From contig CAWGCG010000003.1 in assembly GCA_963821025.1 (NCBI GenBank), positions 806,001-870,000 on the forward strand: DNA of 64,000 nt, written 5' to 3'. Numbering within the stretch: position 1 is the first letter of the stretch; every line of letters starts with the position of its first letter. A program made the translations under genes and the position numbers. This document shows positions 39,906-48,204 of the stretch, one piece after another. The notes beneath the pieces were generated by a model that was not told the DNA's origin, ran no database searches, and saw only the letters and a list, made by a program, of their open reading frames with translations. Source of the DNA: WHSW01 sp963821025. Its GTDB lineage: Bacteria; Actinomycetota; Thermoleophilia; Solirubrobacterales; 70-9.

Positions 39906-40961
39906 ATGCCGCAGATCCCCGAGCTCTTGGAGAAGCTGCTGACCGTCCCCGGGCCGTCGGGCCATGAGGCCGCGGCGGCGGCGATCTGGCGCCAGGAGGC
40001 GTCGTTCGCCGAACTCAGCACCGACGGGATCGGGTCCTCGGTGGCCCGAGTCGGCGAGCCCGAGGCCAAACCCCTGCTGGCGATCGTTGGGCACATCGAC
40101 GAGATCGGCCTGGTGATCACGCACGTCGACGAGAGGGGATTTCTCTACTTCCAGCCGATCGGCGGCTGGGACGCCCAGATCCTGGTCGGCCAGCGGATCG
40201 TGGTCGCCGCGCGCGACGGTGCCGTTAACGGCGTGATCGGGCGAAAGCCGATCCACCTGCTCAAGCCCGACGACCGCAAGAAGGCGGTCGAGCTCGACGG
40301 CTTGCACGCCGACATCGGCGCGGCCGACCGCGACGAGGCGCTGGCGATGGTCCGGGTCGGCGACCCGATCGTGATCGCCGCGGATCCTGTCGGGCTCGCC
40401 GGCAACCGGCTCGTCTCGCGGTCGATGGACAACCGGCTGGGGTCCTATGTGGCGCTCGAGGTCGCGCGCCGCTGCCACGACCGCGGCGGTCTGGTGGCGG
40501 GAGTCGCCGCGATCGCCGCGGTCCAGGAGGAGATCGGCCTCCACGGGGCCGCGACCTCGGCCTTCGCCCTCAGTCCCGATCTGGCGATCGCCGTCGACGT
40601 CACCCATGCGACCGACGCTCCCGGGGTCGAGGAGAAACAGACGGGCAGCCACCCACTCGGCTCCGGACCGGTGATCGCCCGCGGATCGACCCTGAGCCCG
40701 AAGGTGTTCGAGCTGCTCGCCGAGGTCGCCGACAACGAGGGAATCGAGCACACCCTCGAGGCCTCGGGGCGACAAACCGGCACCGACGCGGACGCGTTTC
40801 AGATCTCCAAGGCGGGGATCCCGACCGGACTGGTCAGCATCCCGCTGCGCTACATGCACTCGCCGGTCGAGACGGTCGACCTCGACGACGTCGAGCGCGT
40901 CGTCGAGCTGTTGGTCGCCTTCGCCGCCTCGCTAGCGGCCGACGTCGACCTGAGCCGCTAG
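39906..40961 (+). CDS. M42 family metallopeptidase (aminopeptidase / endoglucanase-like)
   Basis: A 351-aa di-metal aminopeptidase. It starts MPQIPELLEKLLTVPGPSGH (family N-terminus with PGPSGxE). Ligands are LLAIVGHIDEIGLVITHVDE (HxDEIG), SRSMDNRLGSYVALEVARR (Asp), AAIAAVQEEIGLHGAATSAF (EE pair), DLAIAVDVTHATDAPGVEEK (Asp) and LRYMHSPVETVDLDDVERVV (His). All metal-binding residues are present. The ATG at 39906 is preferred over 39888, which adds six residues. It is divergent from efp and convergent with the PEBP gene, with 7 nt between stop codons. Confidence 0.93.
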   Translation: MPQIPELLEKLLTVPGPSGHEAAAAAIWRQEASFAELSTDGIGSSVARVGEPEAKPLLAIVGHIDEIGLVITHVDERGFLYFQPIGGWDAQILVGQRIVVAARDGAVNGVIGRKPIHLLKPDDRKKAVELDGLHADIGAADRDEALAMVRVGDPIVIAADPVGLAGNRLVSRSMDNRLGSYVALEVARRCHDRGGLVAGVAAIAAVQEEIGLHGAATSAFALSPDLAIAVDVTHATDAPGVEEKQTGSHPLGSGPVIARGSTLSPKVFELLAEVADNEGIEHTLEASGRQTGTDADAFQISKAGIPTGLVSIPLRYMHSPVETVDLDDVERVVELLVAFAASLAADVDLSR

Positions 40962-40968
40962 CGGCCTC

Positions 40969-41601
40969 CTACAGGTGGTCTGAATACAGGGTGTACTCGG
41001 CGACGATCTCGCCCTGGTCGAGGACGTGGCCCTCGATCGCCTCGCGCACCTCGTCGAGCCCGAACTCGCCCTCGAGCTCGAGGCTGGGGACGTCGAGTGC
41101 GTAAACGACGTGGTGGTAGTGGTGGACGCGCTCGTCGTTCCAGGGCGGGAAGGGACCGTCATAGCCCCCGTAGGTGCCCGCCATCTCGGGATCGGAGGCG
41201 AGGAAGCCGGTGAAGCTGTTGACCCCGGCGACGCCGTGCTCATTCGGACCGGGCGGCTTGCCGCCGACGACGATCTCGCTCGACCCCGCGCCCTCGGGCA
41301 GCTCAGTCGCATCCGCTGAGATGTCGACCAGGATCCAGTGGGCGAAGTCGACCCGCTCGGAGTCGTCGGGCAGCGTAGTCTGCTCGGAGTTGACTTCGGA
41401 GGGGTCGGCCGGCACGTCGGGGTCGAAGATCACGACCGCGAACGATTGGGTTCCCTCGGGCGCGCCTGACCAGCGCAGGTGCGGGCTGCGGTTGCCGCCC
41501 TCGGCCGCCGCCTTGCCCTCGCCGTCGGGGACGCCGAACGCGTGCTGGTCGGGAACACGCTCGCCGTGGCCGACGCTGTCCGACTCGATCTCGATCGCCA
41601 T
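40969..41601 (-). CDS. YbhB/YbcL (PEBP) family Raf-kinase-inhibitor-like protein
   Basis: A 210-aa phosphatidylethanolamine-binding-protein fold, cytoplasmic. Signature strands: GNRSPHLRWSGAPEGTQSFA, VVIFDPDVPADPSE, VDFAHWILVDISADATELPE and GTYGGYDGPFPPWNDERVHH with YHHVVYALDVPSLEL (conserved DxDxP and GxxxP...HHY elements). The binding pocket residues are present; the natural ligand is not known for bacterial members. It lies 45 nt upstream of the 41647 gene's end on the same strand, so may be cotranscribed with the release-factor-like gene. Confidence 0.9.
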   Translation of the reverse strand: MAIEIESDSVGHGERVPDQHAFGVPDGEGKAAAEGGNRSPHLRWSGAPEGTQSFAVVIFDPDVPADPSEVNSEQTTLPDDSERVDFAHWILVDISADATELPEGAGSSEIVVGGKPPGPNEHGVAGVNSFTGFLASDPEMAGTYGGYDGPFPPWNDERVHHYHHVVYALDVPSLELEGEFGLDEVREAIEGHVLDQGEIVAEYTLYSDHL

Positions 41602-41646
41602 CTGTGCTCCTCCTCGGTCCGCTCGTTCGGGCGCGCAGTCTATGAG

Positions 41647-42705
41647 TCAGTAGCGAAGCAGGGCGACGGCGCCTTCGTGGCGAGCGAGCAGGCCGGCGGC
41701 CGAGCCCTCCGCGGGGGTGATCTCGGCGCCGGTCGCCAGCGCCCGCTCGATCATCACCTCCGAGGCGGCAACGCCATCGACCGGCTTCCACTCGCGCTCG
41801 GCATCGAAGATCAGGTGGCGAACCCGCCCTTCGGCCAGAGTCGCCAGCACCTCGTCGGGGCCGAGCGCCGCCAGGGTCGCCCCGATCGCCTCCTCGACCC
41901 GGGCGACCAGCGCCTCCTCACGGCTTCGGTTGAGCGCCTCGACCTCGTGCTCGAGCCGGGCGCCGATCGCGCTCGCGGTCTCGCGGATCAGATCGTGCGC
42001 GACCTCGTGCACGAGCTCGGCGAGCTTGCCGAGACCGCGTGCAAGCAGGCGCGGGCGATCGCCCTCGCCGATCACCACCAGCTGGCGCCAGGGGCGCTCC
42101 GCGTAACGGGAGACGACCAGGGCCCCCGCTTCCTTCAAGAAACGCTCGCGGTTGTGCTCGAGCCGTTGAGCGTGCTGGTCGCGACCAGAGGCGCTGGTGC
42201 CGGTGCCGCTCGAAGGATCAACCCGGTGGGCCTTGCGCTCGTGCCAGTCGAGGCTCGTGATCTCGAGCTCCCAGCCGTCGAGCTCGGTGATCTCGCCCAG
42301 GGTCCACTCGAGCACCCGGACGTTCTCGAGCCCGACCACCAGCACTCCCAGCGGCCAGCCCTCGTCGAGCATCCTGATCAGGGGCTCTAGGTAGGGGCGA
42401 TCGGCCTCGACCACCTCAGTGCGGCTGATCGGCATCTGGAACTCGTGCCAGATCTCGCGCCCGGCGCCACCGAGCTCGAGGAAGCCCGCCTGGCTGCGGC
42501 CGGTCGAGTTTGCCGACGACTCGCCGTAGCGCGCGAGGATTTGCTCGGCCGCGGCGTGGTCGATCCGGGCGAGTTGATTCTTGAGCTCGATCCGCCAACC
42601 CTCGCCGCGGTCGCCGTGATCGATCCCGACATAGGCCGAGACGACGCCGCCCTGCGCCCTCCAGCCGGTGATCTGTTCCAGCAACTGCTTCGGGTCGGGC
42701 GCCAT
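41647..42705 (-). CDS. Bacterial archaeo-eukaryotic release-factor (VLRF1/baeRF) family protein
   Basis: A 352-aa protein of the Vms1-like release-factor (VLRF1/baeRF) superfamily. The N-terminal domain includes WRAQGGVVSAYVGIDHGDRG and LEPLIRMLDEGWPLGVLVVG. A middle eRF1-like domain has ITSLDWHERKAHRVDPSSGT, then TSASGRDQHAQRLEHNRERF, where a Gly/Gln loop precedes helix positions used by Vms1-type peptidyl-tRNA hydrolases. The C-terminal L7Ae/eRF1_3-like part has DLIRETASAIGARLEHEVEA and AATLAALGPDEVLATLAEGR. Ribosome rescue or cleavage of peptidyl-tRNA is an inference. It sits between the M24 peptidase and PEBP genes, near efp. ATG at 42705. Confidence 0.75.
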   Translation of the reverse strand: MAPDPKQLLEQITGWRAQGGVVSAYVGIDHGDRGEGWRIELKNQLARIDHAAAEQILARYGESSANSTGRSQAGFLELGGAGREIWHEFQMPISRTEVVEADRPYLEPLIRMLDEGWPLGVLVVGLENVRVLEWTLGEITELDGWELEITSLDWHERKAHRVDPSSGTGTSASGRDQHAQRLEHNRERFLKEAGALVVSRYAERPWRQLVVIGEGDRPRLLARGLGKLAELVHEVAHDLIRETASAIGARLEHEVEALNRSREEALVARVEEAIGATLAALGPDEVLATLAEGRVRHLIFDAEREWKPVDGVAASEVMIERALATGAEITPAEGSAAGLLARHEGAVALLRY

Positions 42706-42744
42706 CTCACCCCCTATCTACCCTCCGGCGCCCACTCAATCTCG

Positions 42745-43851
42745 TCAGTCGACGACACGCAGCTCCTTCGACAGCGAGCTCAGGTTGCGATGGCCCTCCG
42801 CGGTGATCACCACCAGATCCTCGATCCGCACTCCGAAGCGACCGGGGACGTAGACCCCGGGCTCGACCGAGACCACGTCCCCCTCGGCGAGCACGTCCTC
42901 GGAGAGCTTGCCCAGCCGCGGCGCCTCGTGGACCTCGAGCCCAACCCCGTGACCGAGCCCATGGCCGAAGTTGTCTCCCTGGCCGGCCGCATCGATCGGC
43001 TCGCGGGCGGCGGCGTCGGCGTCCTCGCCCCGGACCCCGGGACCGACCGCCTCGAGCCCGGCCGCCTGGGCGCTGCGGACCAGCTCGTAGACCTCGCGCG
43101 CGTGATCTCCGGGATCGCCGGCGGCGAAGGTCCGGGTGCAGTCCGAGCAATAGCCGTCGAGCTTGGCGCCCATGTCCCAGACGACCAGCTCGCCGGCACC
43201 GATCTCCCGCTCGGATGGCTCGGCGTGGGGCTTAGCGCCGTTCGGCCCGGCGGCAACGATCGCGGTGAACGATGGCGCCGCGCCGAGCTCGCGGATAAGC
43301 GACTCGGCCGCCCGCGCGACCTCGAGCTCGCTCCTGCCGGCGAGCCCCCCGGAGAGGACCCGCTCATAGACCTCGTCGGTGAGCGCCGCCGCCTGCGCGA
43401 TCGCTTGCTGCTCGCCTGCGTCCTTTTGACGGCGCAGGCGCTCGACGACGCCCGGCGCCGCGATCAGCTCGGCCCCGGAGCCGGCCTCCTCGATCGCCTG
43501 GTCGAGCTTGTGCTTGGTCGCGACGCTGGTCGCCGCATCGTCGAAGCCGACCCTGCCCTCGAGCCGACCGGCGAGCTCGGGCAGCAGCCGGGCGCTGGCG
43601 GTGACCCGGTCAAAGCCCGGGTCGATCTCACTCGCGGCGCGCTCGGTGTAGCGAAAGTCGGTGATGAAGACCGACGCTCGAGGCCCGACGATCGCGACTC
43701 CGCTGGTCCCGGTGAACCCGGTGAGCCAGCGCAGGTTGGCGATCGCGTCGGGACCCGAGTCGCCGGGGCGGACCAGGTCGCCGACGATCAACTGATCGAG
43801 CCCCTGCGCCTCCAGCTGGGCGCCGAGGCGCCGGGCGCGGTCGCTGCTCAT
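42745..43851 (-). CDS. pepQ: M24 family aminopeptidase (Xaa-Pro type)
   Basis: Metal-dependent creatinase-fold peptidase of 368 aa. N-terminal domain: LGAQLEAQGLDQLIVGDLVR, then ANLRWLTGFTGTSGVAIVGP and VFITDFRYTERAASEIDPGF. Catalytic domain: SFTAIVAAGPNGAKPHAEPS, GELVVWDMGAKLDGYCSDCT (Asp ligands), GHGLGHGVGLEVHEAPRLG (His) and DVVSVEPGVYVPGRFGVRIE (Glu). A 3' extension is typical. It is the PepQ/PepP homologue at the same locus as mycobacterial Rv2535c. It overlaps aroQ by 4 nt (43848-43851). Confidence 0.93.
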   Translation of the reverse strand: MSSDRARRLGAQLEAQGLDQLIVGDLVRPGDSGPDAIANLRWLTGFTGTSGVAIVGPRASVFITDFRYTERAASEIDPGFDRVTASARLLPELAGRLEGRVGFDDAATSVATKHKLDQAIEEAGSGAELIAAPGVVERLRRQKDAGEQQAIAQAAALTDEVYERVLSGGLAGRSELEVARAAESLIRELGAAPSFTAIVAAGPNGAKPHAEPSEREIGAGELVVWDMGAKLDGYCSDCTRTFAAGDPGDHAREVYELVRSAQAAGLEAVGPGVRGEDADAAAREPIDAAGQGDNFGHGLGHGVGLEVHEAPRLGKLSEDVLAEGDVVSVEPGVYVPGRFGVRIEDLVVITAEGHRNLSSLSKELRVVD

Positions 43852-44300
43852 ACGCCGAGTGCCTCGCGCAGCAGCGAAAGCGCCTCGCGGTAGCCGTCGG
43901 GACCCTTGCCGGAGACACTGGTGATCACCAGACCCTCGAGCACCGACTGGCGGCGCCACCGCTCGCGCTTGCTGACATCCGAGAGGTGAACCTCGACAGC
44001 CGGCAGGCCCGCGATCTCGAGCGCGTCGCGGATCGCCCAGCTGTAGTGGGTCCAGGCGCCCGCGTTGACGATCGCCGCATCCGCAGCGTCCGGCAGCCGG
44101 TGCAGGCGCTCGATGAACTCCCCCTCGTGGTTGGTCTGAAAGAAGGCGACCTCGAGGTCGAGCTCGCGCCCGAAGCGCTTCACCGCGGTCTCGAGCTCCA
44201 TCAGGCTGAGGTTGCCGTAGTGCTCGGGATCTCGGCGACCGAGCATGTCGAGGTTGGCCCCGTGCAGCACCTCGACCCGGTTGTGGGCGGTCGGACTCAT
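43848..44300 (-). CDS. aroQ: Type II 3-dehydroquinate dehydratase
   Basis: Third step of the shikimate pathway (150 aa, dodecameric type II family). RVEVLHGANLDMLGRRDPEH then YGNLSLMELETAVKRFG gives the active-site loop with Arg and Tyr. FFQTNHEGEFIERLHRLPDA, NAGAWTHYSWAIRDALEIAG (catalytic His) and VEVHLSDVSKRERWRRQSVL (substrate Arg) follow. The ATG at 44300 overlaps the aroKB stop as ATGA. Together with aroKB and aroC, it forms the chorismate operon. Confidence 0.97.
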   Translation of the reverse strand: MSPTAHNRVEVLHGANLDMLGRRDPEHYGNLSLMELETAVKRFGRELDLEVAFFQTNHEGEFIERLHRLPDAADAAIVNAGAWTHYSWAIRDALEIAGLPAVEVHLSDVSKRERWRRQSVLEGLVITSVSGKGPDGYREALSLLREALGV

Positions 44301-45835
44301 CGCTGCAATCCCCGCACGGCCGCCCGCACCCTATCTCGGGCGAGGCGCGCTCCCGTAACCGGCTCGCCCGGGTGCTCGAGCACGACGAAGCCGACGCCGT
44401 CGGCCGTTCGCTTCTTGTCGAGCTCGATCGCGGCCACCACCCGGTCGAGATCGACATCCTCGGCGAGCCTCGTCGGCAGCCCGTGGCGGCGCAGCAGCTC
44501 CTCGACCTCGGCGCGCAGCTCGGGCGCGCCGGAGAGCTCGAGGATCGCGAGCAGACCGAGGCCAACCGCCTCACCGTGGCGATAGCGGCCGTAGCCGGTC
44601 GCGGTCTCGATCGCATGACCGATCGTGTGGCCGAGGTTGAGGACCTGGCGCCGGCCCGCATCGCGCTCGTCCGCCGCAACCACGTCGAGCTTGGTCTGAA
44701 CGCAGGCAAAGATCACCGAGTCGAGAGCTGCCGGGTCGAGGCGCTCGATCGCCTGGACCCGATCCCACAGGGTGCCGCCGGTGATCAAGCCGGTCTTGAT
44801 CACCTCGGCAAAGCCGGCGGCGAGCTCGGCCTCGGGGACGGTGGCGAGCGCGTCGGGATCGGCGATCACGCCCGCCGGCAGATGGTAGGCGCCGACGTAG
44901 TTCTTGGCCTCCGGCAGGTCGACCCCGGTCTTGCCGCCGTAGGCGGAGTCGACCTGCGCGACCAGCGTCGTCGGCACCTGGACGATCGCGACGCCGCGCT
45001 GGTAGGTCGCCGCGCAAAAGCCCGCCAGGTCGCCGACGACGCCGCCGCCGAGGGCGGCGACGTGATCCGATCGGTCCATCCCGGCCGCGGCCAGCTCGCG
45101 CAGGACGCGCTCGGCCTCGGCCAGGGTCTTGGCGCGCTCGCCCGGTTCGAGCTCGACCCGCGCCGCGAGCGGCTCGAGCGCGGCACCGTAGAGCGCGCCG
45201 ACCGTGGCGTCGGTGACGCAAAAGCGACGACCTTGCAGCGGCCAAAGACTCGAACCGAGCAGGCCGCGCCCGACATAGGCCGGATAGTCGCCCGAGGCGC
45301 TTCGCGCCCATGTCATCCGCGCCGCCGGCAGCTCGATCATCGCGATCAACCCGGGGAGCGCGCGCCGGACTAGCTCGCGCTCAGCGGGCACGATCGCATC
45401 GGCGAGCGACTCATAGAGCGGGCGGCGCTCGGCGTAGAGAGCGGCGAAGCGATCGCGGTCGCCGGCGAGCGGGCGCGTGGAGTTGCGCACCCGCTGCCAC
45501 GCGGTGTCGAGATCGACGTCGAGCCAGACGACGAGGTGGCGTTCGAGCCCCTCGCTCACCCGGGGCGCGAGCACGCTGCCGCCGCCGAGCGCGATCGCGC
45601 CGCCGTCGGCGCGCTCGAGCAACTCCCCCACCACCGCCTCCTCGCGGCGGCGAAACTCGTCCTCGCCCTCGCGGGCGAAGAACTCGTCGATCGAACAGCC
45701 GAGCCGGCTCGCGACCAGCTCGTCGGCATCGACCCAGTCGAGCCCCTGCTCGGCGGCGGCGGCCGCCGCCTTCGACTTGCCCGCCCCCATGAAGCCGATG
45801 AAGACGAGCGCGCGCTTGTGATCTACCGGCGCCAA
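44297..45835 (-). CDS. aroKB: Fused shikimate kinase / 3-dehydroquinate synthase
   Basis: A single uninterrupted frame encodes both enzymes (512 aa). The AroK part (about residues 1-165) starts LAPVDHKRALVFIGFMGAGK, with P-loop GFMGAGKS, WVDADELVASRLGCSIDEFF, ARVS-type region LGGGSVLAPRVSEGLERHLV and RNSTRPLAGDRDRFAALYAE. The AroB part (about 170-512) has AALGGGVVGDLAGFCAATYQ, VPTTLVAQVDSAYGGKTGVD, GFAEVIKTGLITGGTLWDRV and VLNLGHTIGHAIETATGYGR with HGEAVGLGLL (metal ligands Glu, His, His). No stop codon or new ribosome site separates them. The start is a TTG at 45835 overlapping the aroC stop by 13 nt. Both active sites look complete. Confidence 0.92.
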   Translation of the reverse strand: MAPVDHKRALVFIGFMGAGKSKAAAAAAEQGLDWVDADELVASRLGCSIDEFFAREGEDEFRRREEAVVGELLERADGGAIALGGGSVLAPRVSEGLERHLVVWLDVDLDTAWQRVRNSTRPLAGDRDRFAALYAERRPLYESLADAIVPAERELVRRALPGLIAMIELPAARMTWARSASGDYPAYVGRGLLGSSLWPLQGRRFCVTDATVGALYGAALEPLAARVELEPGERAKTLAEAERVLRELAAAGMDRSDHVAALGGGVVGDLAGFCAATYQRGVAIVQVPTTLVAQVDSAYGGKTGVDLPEAKNYVGAYHLPAGVIADPDALATVPEAELAAGFAEVIKTGLITGGTLWDRVQAIERLDPAALDSVIFACVQTKLDVVAADERDAGRRQVLNLGHTIGHAIETATGYGRYRHGEAVGLGLLAILELSGAPELRAEVEELLRRHGLPTRLAEDVDLDRVVAAIELDKKRTADGVGFVVLEHPGEPVTGARLARDRVRAAVRGLQR

Positions 45836-46989
45836 TCGATCCGCTCCCGGTACGCCTGGACGGCGGCGAGAACGTCGTCGATGTGGTCGCCGCCGAACTT
45901 CTCCCGGTACGCCCGCGCCAGCACCAGCGCGACCATCGCCTCGGCGACGACCCCGGCGGCGGGGACCACGGTGGAGTCGGTGCGCTCGCGCATCGCCTGC
46001 GCGGGCTCCTTGGTCTCGGTGTCGACCGACCGCAGCGGCTGGGTCAGGGTCGAGATCGGCTTCAGCGCGCCGCGCACGATCAGCGGCTCGCCGTTCGACA
46101 TCCCGCCTTCGACGCCACCGGCGCGGTTGGTCTGGCGGTGGTAGCCGCGTTCGGTCGACCAGAAGATCTCGTCGTGGGACTCCGAGCCCGGGGCGCCGGC
46201 GACCTCCCAGGCCTCGCCGACCGAGACCCCCTTTACCGCCTGGATCGAGACGACCGCTTGGGCGAGCCGCCCGTCGAGTCGGGCGTCCCAGGCGACGTAG
46301 GACCCCAAGCCCGGGAGGAGACCAAAAGCGCGAACCTCGAAGATCCCGCCGAGGCTCTCGTTCTGCTTGCGAAGCCGGTCGATCTCGGCGACCATCGCCT
46401 CGGCCGCCTCGCCGTCGAGGCAGCGCACCGGCGATTCGTCGATCCCCGCGAAGTCCTCGGGGCCGAGCTCCCCGGGCTCGGGCGCGCTCACCGAGGCGAT
46501 CCGCAGAACGTGGCTGTGGACGCTCACCCCGAGCGCGCCGAGGAACTCCTTCGCCAGCGCTCCGGCGGCCACCCGAGCGGCCGTCTCGCGGGCGCTGGCG
46601 CGCTCGAGCACGTTGCGGACGTCGCTGAAGCCGTACTTCTGCGAGCCGACGAGGTCGGCGTGCCCGGGACGTGGGAGATGCGACTCCTCGACCTCGGCCT
46701 CGACCGGCCACGGGTTCATCCGCTCCTCCCAGTTGGCGTAGTCGCGGTTGGCGACCAGCACAGCGATCGGGCTGCCGAGCGTGCGCCCGTGGCGGACTCC
46801 TGAGCGAACCTCGACCGAGTCGCTCTCGATCTTCATCCTCCCGCCGCGGCCATGACCGAGCTGGCGTCGTGCCATCTCGCGGTCGATCCGCGCTCGGTCC
46901 AGCTCGAGCCCGGCGGGCAGGCCCTCGATGATCGCGACGAGCCCCGGGCCGTGCGACTCGCCGGCGGTGGTGAAGCGAAGCGCGGTCAT
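45823..46989 (-). CDS. aroC: Chorismate synthase
   Basis: Last shikimate step, FMN-dependent (388 aa). It shows FTTAGESHGPGLVAIIEGLP, RRQLGHGRGGRMKIESDSVE, VRSGVRHGRTLGSPIAVLVA and PRPGHADLVGSQKYGFSDVR, all strong AroC signatures. ERASARETAARVAAGALAKE and TNRAGGVEGGMSNGEPLIVR plus VDTETKEPAQAMRERTDSTV complete the FMN site. ATG at 46989. It is upstream of aroKB and aroQ on the minus strand, as in mycobacteria (aroC-aroK-aroB-aroQ). Confidence 0.98.
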   Translation of the reverse strand: MTALRFTTAGESHGPGLVAIIEGLPAGLELDRARIDREMARRQLGHGRGGRMKIESDSVEVRSGVRHGRTLGSPIAVLVANRDYANWEERMNPWPVEAEVEESHLPRPGHADLVGSQKYGFSDVRNVLERASARETAARVAAGALAKEFLGALGVSVHSHVLRIASVSAPEPGELGPEDFAGIDESPVRCLDGEAAEAMVAEIDRLRKQNESLGGIFEVRAFGLLPGLGSYVAWDARLDGRLAQAVVSIQAVKGVSVGEAWEVAGAPGSESHDEIFWSTERGYHRQTNRAGGVEGGMSNGEPLIVRGALKPISTLTQPLRSVDTETKEPAQAMRERTDSTVVPAAGVVAEAMVALVLARAYREKFGGDHIDDVLAAVQAYRERIDWRR

Positions 46990-47001
46990 CGGCCGCCGAC
47001 T

Positions 47002-47014
47002 CTAGAGGCTTGAT
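47002..47014. repeat. Inverted-repeat arm flanking the prepilin peptidase gene (left)
   Basis: CTAGAGGCTTGAT is the exact reverse complement of the sequence at 47716-47728. The two 13-nt arms lie about 700 nt apart and bracket the prepilin peptidase gene. Confidence 0.4.
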
Positions 47015-47094
47015 GCGGGTTGGCCGTGTGCCCGGGGGGGGCCGAGAACCCCCCGTCACGGCTCGGGATCAGCGCCGCTGTCGATCGCTGTCGC

Positions 47095-47586
47095 TCAGCC
47101 GATCATCTCCATGTACCAGTCGACCATCGGATCGCCGAACCAGAGCCCGACCGCGCCGCCGAGCGCCAGGAAGGGGCCGAACGGGATCGCGCGCCTGCGC
47201 GCCTCCGGTCCGTGGCGGGCGATCAGCGCCGCGCCGACCAGTGCTCCGGCGGCGAAACCGACGAGCAGCGCCGGGACGATCGCGCGTCCGAGGTAGATCG
47301 ACATCATCGCGACCAGCTTGACGTCGCCCATGCCCATCCCGCTCGGGTTGGCGAGCGCGATCAACAACAGCGACCCGCCGGCCGCGAGCGCGGCGATCGC
47401 GCGCTGCTCGAGCCCGCCGAGCCCGAAGCCGAGCACGATCGCAATCCCGGCCACAGCGCCCGCGGCCACGACCGCGTTCGGGATGATCCGGCGCTCGAGG
47501 TCGGTGCCGGCGACCGCGACGAGCACCGCGCAGAAGACGAAGCCGAGCACCAGCTCGCCCACTTCGGCGATGCCGCGCGCGACCAC
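47095..47586 (-). CDS. Prepilin peptidase (A24, short form without methyltransferase domain)
   Basis: Aspartyl prepilin peptidase, about 163 aa, with four to six membrane helices. The catalytic Asp pair is in AVAGTDLERRIIPNAVV and NPSGMGMGDVKLVAMMSIYL (the GxGDxKL site), and AIPFGPFLALGGAVGLWFGD is the conserved C-terminal loop. The N-terminal zinc methylase domain of full-length PilD is absent, as in many actinobacterial and archaeal-type enzymes. The GTG at 47586 is used as start. In mycobacteria a prepilin peptidase gene sits at this same point between aroE and aroC. No pilin genes are in the window. A 13-nt inverted repeat brackets the gene. Confidence 0.9.
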   Translation of the reverse strand: MVARGIAEVGELVLGFVFCAVLVAVAGTDLERRIIPNAVVAAGAVAGIAIVLGFGLGGLEQRAIAALAAGGSLLLIALANPSGMGMGDVKLVAMMSIYLGRAIVPALLVGFAAGALVGAALIARHGPEARRRAIPFGPFLALGGAVGLWFGDPMVDWYMEMIG

Positions 47587-47655
47587 GCCCGAAACGCTAG
47601 GCGGCACGGTGCTACTCGTTGTGCGCACTGTGGGCCGACACCCGCGCAGCAAAGA

Positions 47656-47669
47656 CGCCTCTAGAGGCG
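47656..47669. repeat. Perfect 14-nt palindrome CGCCTCTAGAGGCG
   Basis: Perfect palindrome containing the same CTAGAGGC core as the two inverted-repeat arms at 47002 and 47716. It lies between the prepilin peptidase start and the plus-strand gene at 47738, in their divergent promoter region, and could be an operator or part of the repeat. Confidence 0.45.
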
Positions 47670-47715
47670 ATCGGCGACGGTGTCCGTGCGTCATCTGGGT
47701 GGGCGGAGAACTCAG

Positions 47716-47728
47716 ATCAAGCCTCTAG
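47716..47728. repeat. Inverted-repeat arm flanking the prepilin peptidase gene (right)
   Basis: ATCAAGCCTCTAG, reverse complement of 47002-47014, just 9 nt before the start codon of the plus-strand gene at 47738. Confidence 0.4.
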
Positions 47729-47737
47729 GCTGGATCG

Positions 47738-48175
47738 ATGGCCGCTCGGCGCCTGATCCTGGTGATGCTCGTCCTGCTCGTGGTCTCGAGCATCGCGGCG
47801 GCGCTGGTCCCGGTCGAGCGGAACGAGGACGAGCCGTCGACCTCGACCACCGCCACCGAGTCCGCCCGACCCCAGGGTGAGCTCGTCCGCGTGACCGTGG
47901 CGGCCGACGAGCACAAGGCCGAACCGATCCGGATCTCGTTCGGCGACCAGCTCGAGCTCAGGGTGACCGCGAAGCGGGCGGCGCAGGTCGAGATCTCGCG
48001 CCTCGGGCTTGTGGACGACGTCGAGCCCGGATCGCCCGCCCACTTCGACGTCTTGCCCGCCGACCCCGGCGACTATCCGATCAGCCTGCTCGAGCTCGGG
48101 ACCGAGGCGCCCGCGCGCACGATCGGGAAGATCGAGGTCGCCCCCGCTGAAAAGCGCGCGCAAAAGCCCGCATGA
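47738..48175 (+). CDS. Membrane-anchored cupredoxin-like protein, 145 aa
   Basis: Begins with a signal anchor (RRLILVMLVLLVVSSIAAAL) followed by a Thr/Ser/Glu linker (DEPSTSTTATESARPQGELV), then a beta-rich domain: VRVTVAADEHKAEPIRISFG, DQLELRVTAKRAAQVEISRL, PADPGDYPISLLELGT. The domain resembles the cupredoxin-like domains of actinobacterial envelope proteins, but no clear copper-ligand set (His, Cys, Met) is visible, so metal binding is unlikely. The location is periplasmic-side. It is divergent from the prepilin peptidase with 151 nt between starts, and convergent with the MBL gene. Confidence 0.72.
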   Translation: MAARRLILVMLVLLVVSSIAAALVPVERNEDEPSTSTTATESARPQGELVRVTVAADEHKAEPIRISFGDQLELRVTAKRAAQVEISRLGLVDDVEPGSPAHFDVLPADPGDYPISLLELGTEAPARTIGKIEVAPAEKRAQKPA

Positions 48176-48204
48176 GGCCGCCGCGGCGCCCCGCGTTGCG
48201 AGCC

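Noticed and set aside
45836..47059. Extension of the AroKB frame upstream across aroC
   Set aside because: It is a different-frame shadow of the intact aroC gene; the fusion starts at the TTG overlapping the aroC stop.
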